From the NCBI GenBank assembly GCA_001898145.1, contig MKSR01000008.1:434001-498000 (forward strand): 64,000 nucleotides of DNA, written 5' to 3'. Below the pieces are notes generated by a model. It did not search any database. It was not told where the DNA came from and saw nothing but the letters and a program-made list of their open reading frames with translations. Both the position numbers and the translations under genes were made by a program. The DNA is from Dyadobacter sp. 50-39. GTDB lineage: Bacteria > Bacteroidota > Bacteroidia > Cytophagales > Spirosomataceae. How positions within the stretch are numbered: the stretch's first letter is position 1; each line of letters starts with the position of its first letter. Positions 63,456 through 64,000 of this stretch are shown here, in pieces.

Positions 63456-64000
63456 TTATTTAAAGAACCCTTGCGGATCAGGCATTTTGGCTTTTAGAAG
63501 TTCTACGAAGTCGAGGTTCAATTGGGTGAAATCCAGCGTCCGGCCCTTGTGCAAATGCTCCCACGACTTATCGAGCTCGTTGAGGTTGTAATGCAGCAAC
63601 GCCAGATTGTACTGGCCCAACGCGTAGGTAGAATCAATCGACACTGCGTGATTCAGCAATTCGCCCGCCTCGTCCAACTCCTCTTTCCGGCTGGTAATTG
63701 CATACAGTTTGAGTTCAACTGTCGACAGGTCCACCAGCAGCGGTACGTTGTCTCCTTGCAGGCTCACGCCCTTACTCAGCATTCTTTTCGCATCCACCCA
63801 GTTTTCGCGCTGGTACGATACAACCCCGAGCCCCCAATAGGCTTCTACATTCTTGTCGTTCAGCAGGTGGGCGAGATTGAAGCGGTAGCAGGCCGTATCC
63901 AGAGAACCTTCCTGCAAATATTCCCAGGCACGTGTAGCAAAAAAACTGCTGGCCTCCGTGCGGCTGGAAAAAGATTTGTCACATTCACTCAGGAATTTGA
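63456..64000 (-). CDS. TPR lipoprotein or periplasmic protein, 5' end outside the window
   Basis: The frame is open on the minus strand through the right edge, so the N-terminus is missing; 181 complete codons are seen. The visible start reads KFLSECDKSFSSRTEASSF, a pattern seen in Bacteroidota lipoproteins after the lipid Cys, though the signal lies outside. Three or four TPR-like helix pairs follow (for example EAYWGLGVVSYQRENWVDAKRML and YALGQYNLALLHYNLNELDKSW). It is likely a protein-protein scaffold with no known partner. The track start at 63917 is only an internal TTG. Confidence 0.8.
   Translation of the reverse strand, partial: KFLSECDKSFSSRTEASSFFATRAWEYLQEGSLDTACYRFNLAHLLNDKNVEAYWGLGVVSYQRENWVDAKRMLSKGVSLQGDNVPLLVDLSTVELKLYAITSRKEELDEAGELLNHAVSIDSTYALGQYNLALLHYNLNELDKSWEHLHKGRTLDFTQLNLDFVELLKAKMPDPQGFFK

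Overview
The window looks like chromosome of a Bacteroidota bacterium of the order Cytophagales, most like Dyadobacter or a close relative. The genus is inferred from overall gene content and protein style. Supporting signs are a secreted protein ending in a type IX secretion sorting domain, many families typical of the phylum (DUF5618, DUF5777, DUF6702, BtuG-like propeller, DUF349), and several promoters with the Bacteroidota -7 element TAnnTTTG rather than a sigma-70 type -10. No rRNA, tRNA, CRISPR array, IS element or prophage was seen.

Region 1 (1-5400) is a conserved housekeeping cluster on the plus strand: yceD (cut by the window edge), rpmF, plsX, fabH, efp, accB and accC. It links ribosome protein L32, phospholipid and fatty-acid start-up and acetyl-CoA carboxylase, and ends at a strong bidirectional terminator. 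Region 2 (5400-6650) is a small AT-richer insert on the minus strand: higB toxin, higA antitoxin and a DUF5618 protein behind a perfect 31-bp palindrome. Region 3 (6650-12200) holds a Tat-exported Gfo/Idh/MocA oxidoreductase, an Nramp-related carrier that lacks the usual metal-binding motifs, a large conserved protein of unknown role, a gamma-glutamylcyclotransferase-like protein and coaX.

Region 4 (12350-19970) has a secreted GH2 beta-galactosidase with an odd Lys/Arg tail. It is followed by a minus-strand operon of ECF sigma factor, an inner-membrane anti-sigma-like protein fused through a long linker to a beta-barrel, a Rieske lipoprotein, a DUF5777 barrel and a YceI protein. Region 5 (20170-28550) has an MsbA-like ABC exporter overlapping a membrane-anchored MutS-like ATPase, then rseP, a DUF6702 protein and lon.

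Region 6 (28600-38000) is a hexuronate-use locus: uxaB-like reductase, eda, kdgK, uxaC and uxuA, with a neighbouring ECF sigma factor lacking an anti-sigma partner and a LacI-type regulator. A Uma2 nuclease-like gene and a PH-domain membrane protein sit inside it. Region 7 (38000-47400) holds a DUF349 protein, ettA, a secreted TIM-barrel-like protein, mpl, a LOG-family gene and an OmpA/PD40 protein. Region 8 (47300-59100) is mixed: acyltransferase, membrane AraC regulator, orphan oxidase subunit III, ispE, M28 peptidase, xylB, a short ssb, a zinc-finger protein, an aldo/keto reductase, a DUF3365 lipoprotein, prfA and a thioredoxin-fold protein.

Region 9 (59170-64000) holds an EamA transporter and, divergently, a cobalamin riboswitch in front of a BtuB-like TonB receptor and a BtuG-like surface propeller, so it is a vitamin B12 uptake unit. 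A TPR lipoprotein runs off the right edge.

The most unusual items are the sigma/barrel/Rieske operon, the three-gene HigBA module, the terminator-shaped hairpin that also encodes a signal peptide at 25340-25380, the inverted heptad repeats at 35969-36084, and the Nramp-like carrier without DPGN.
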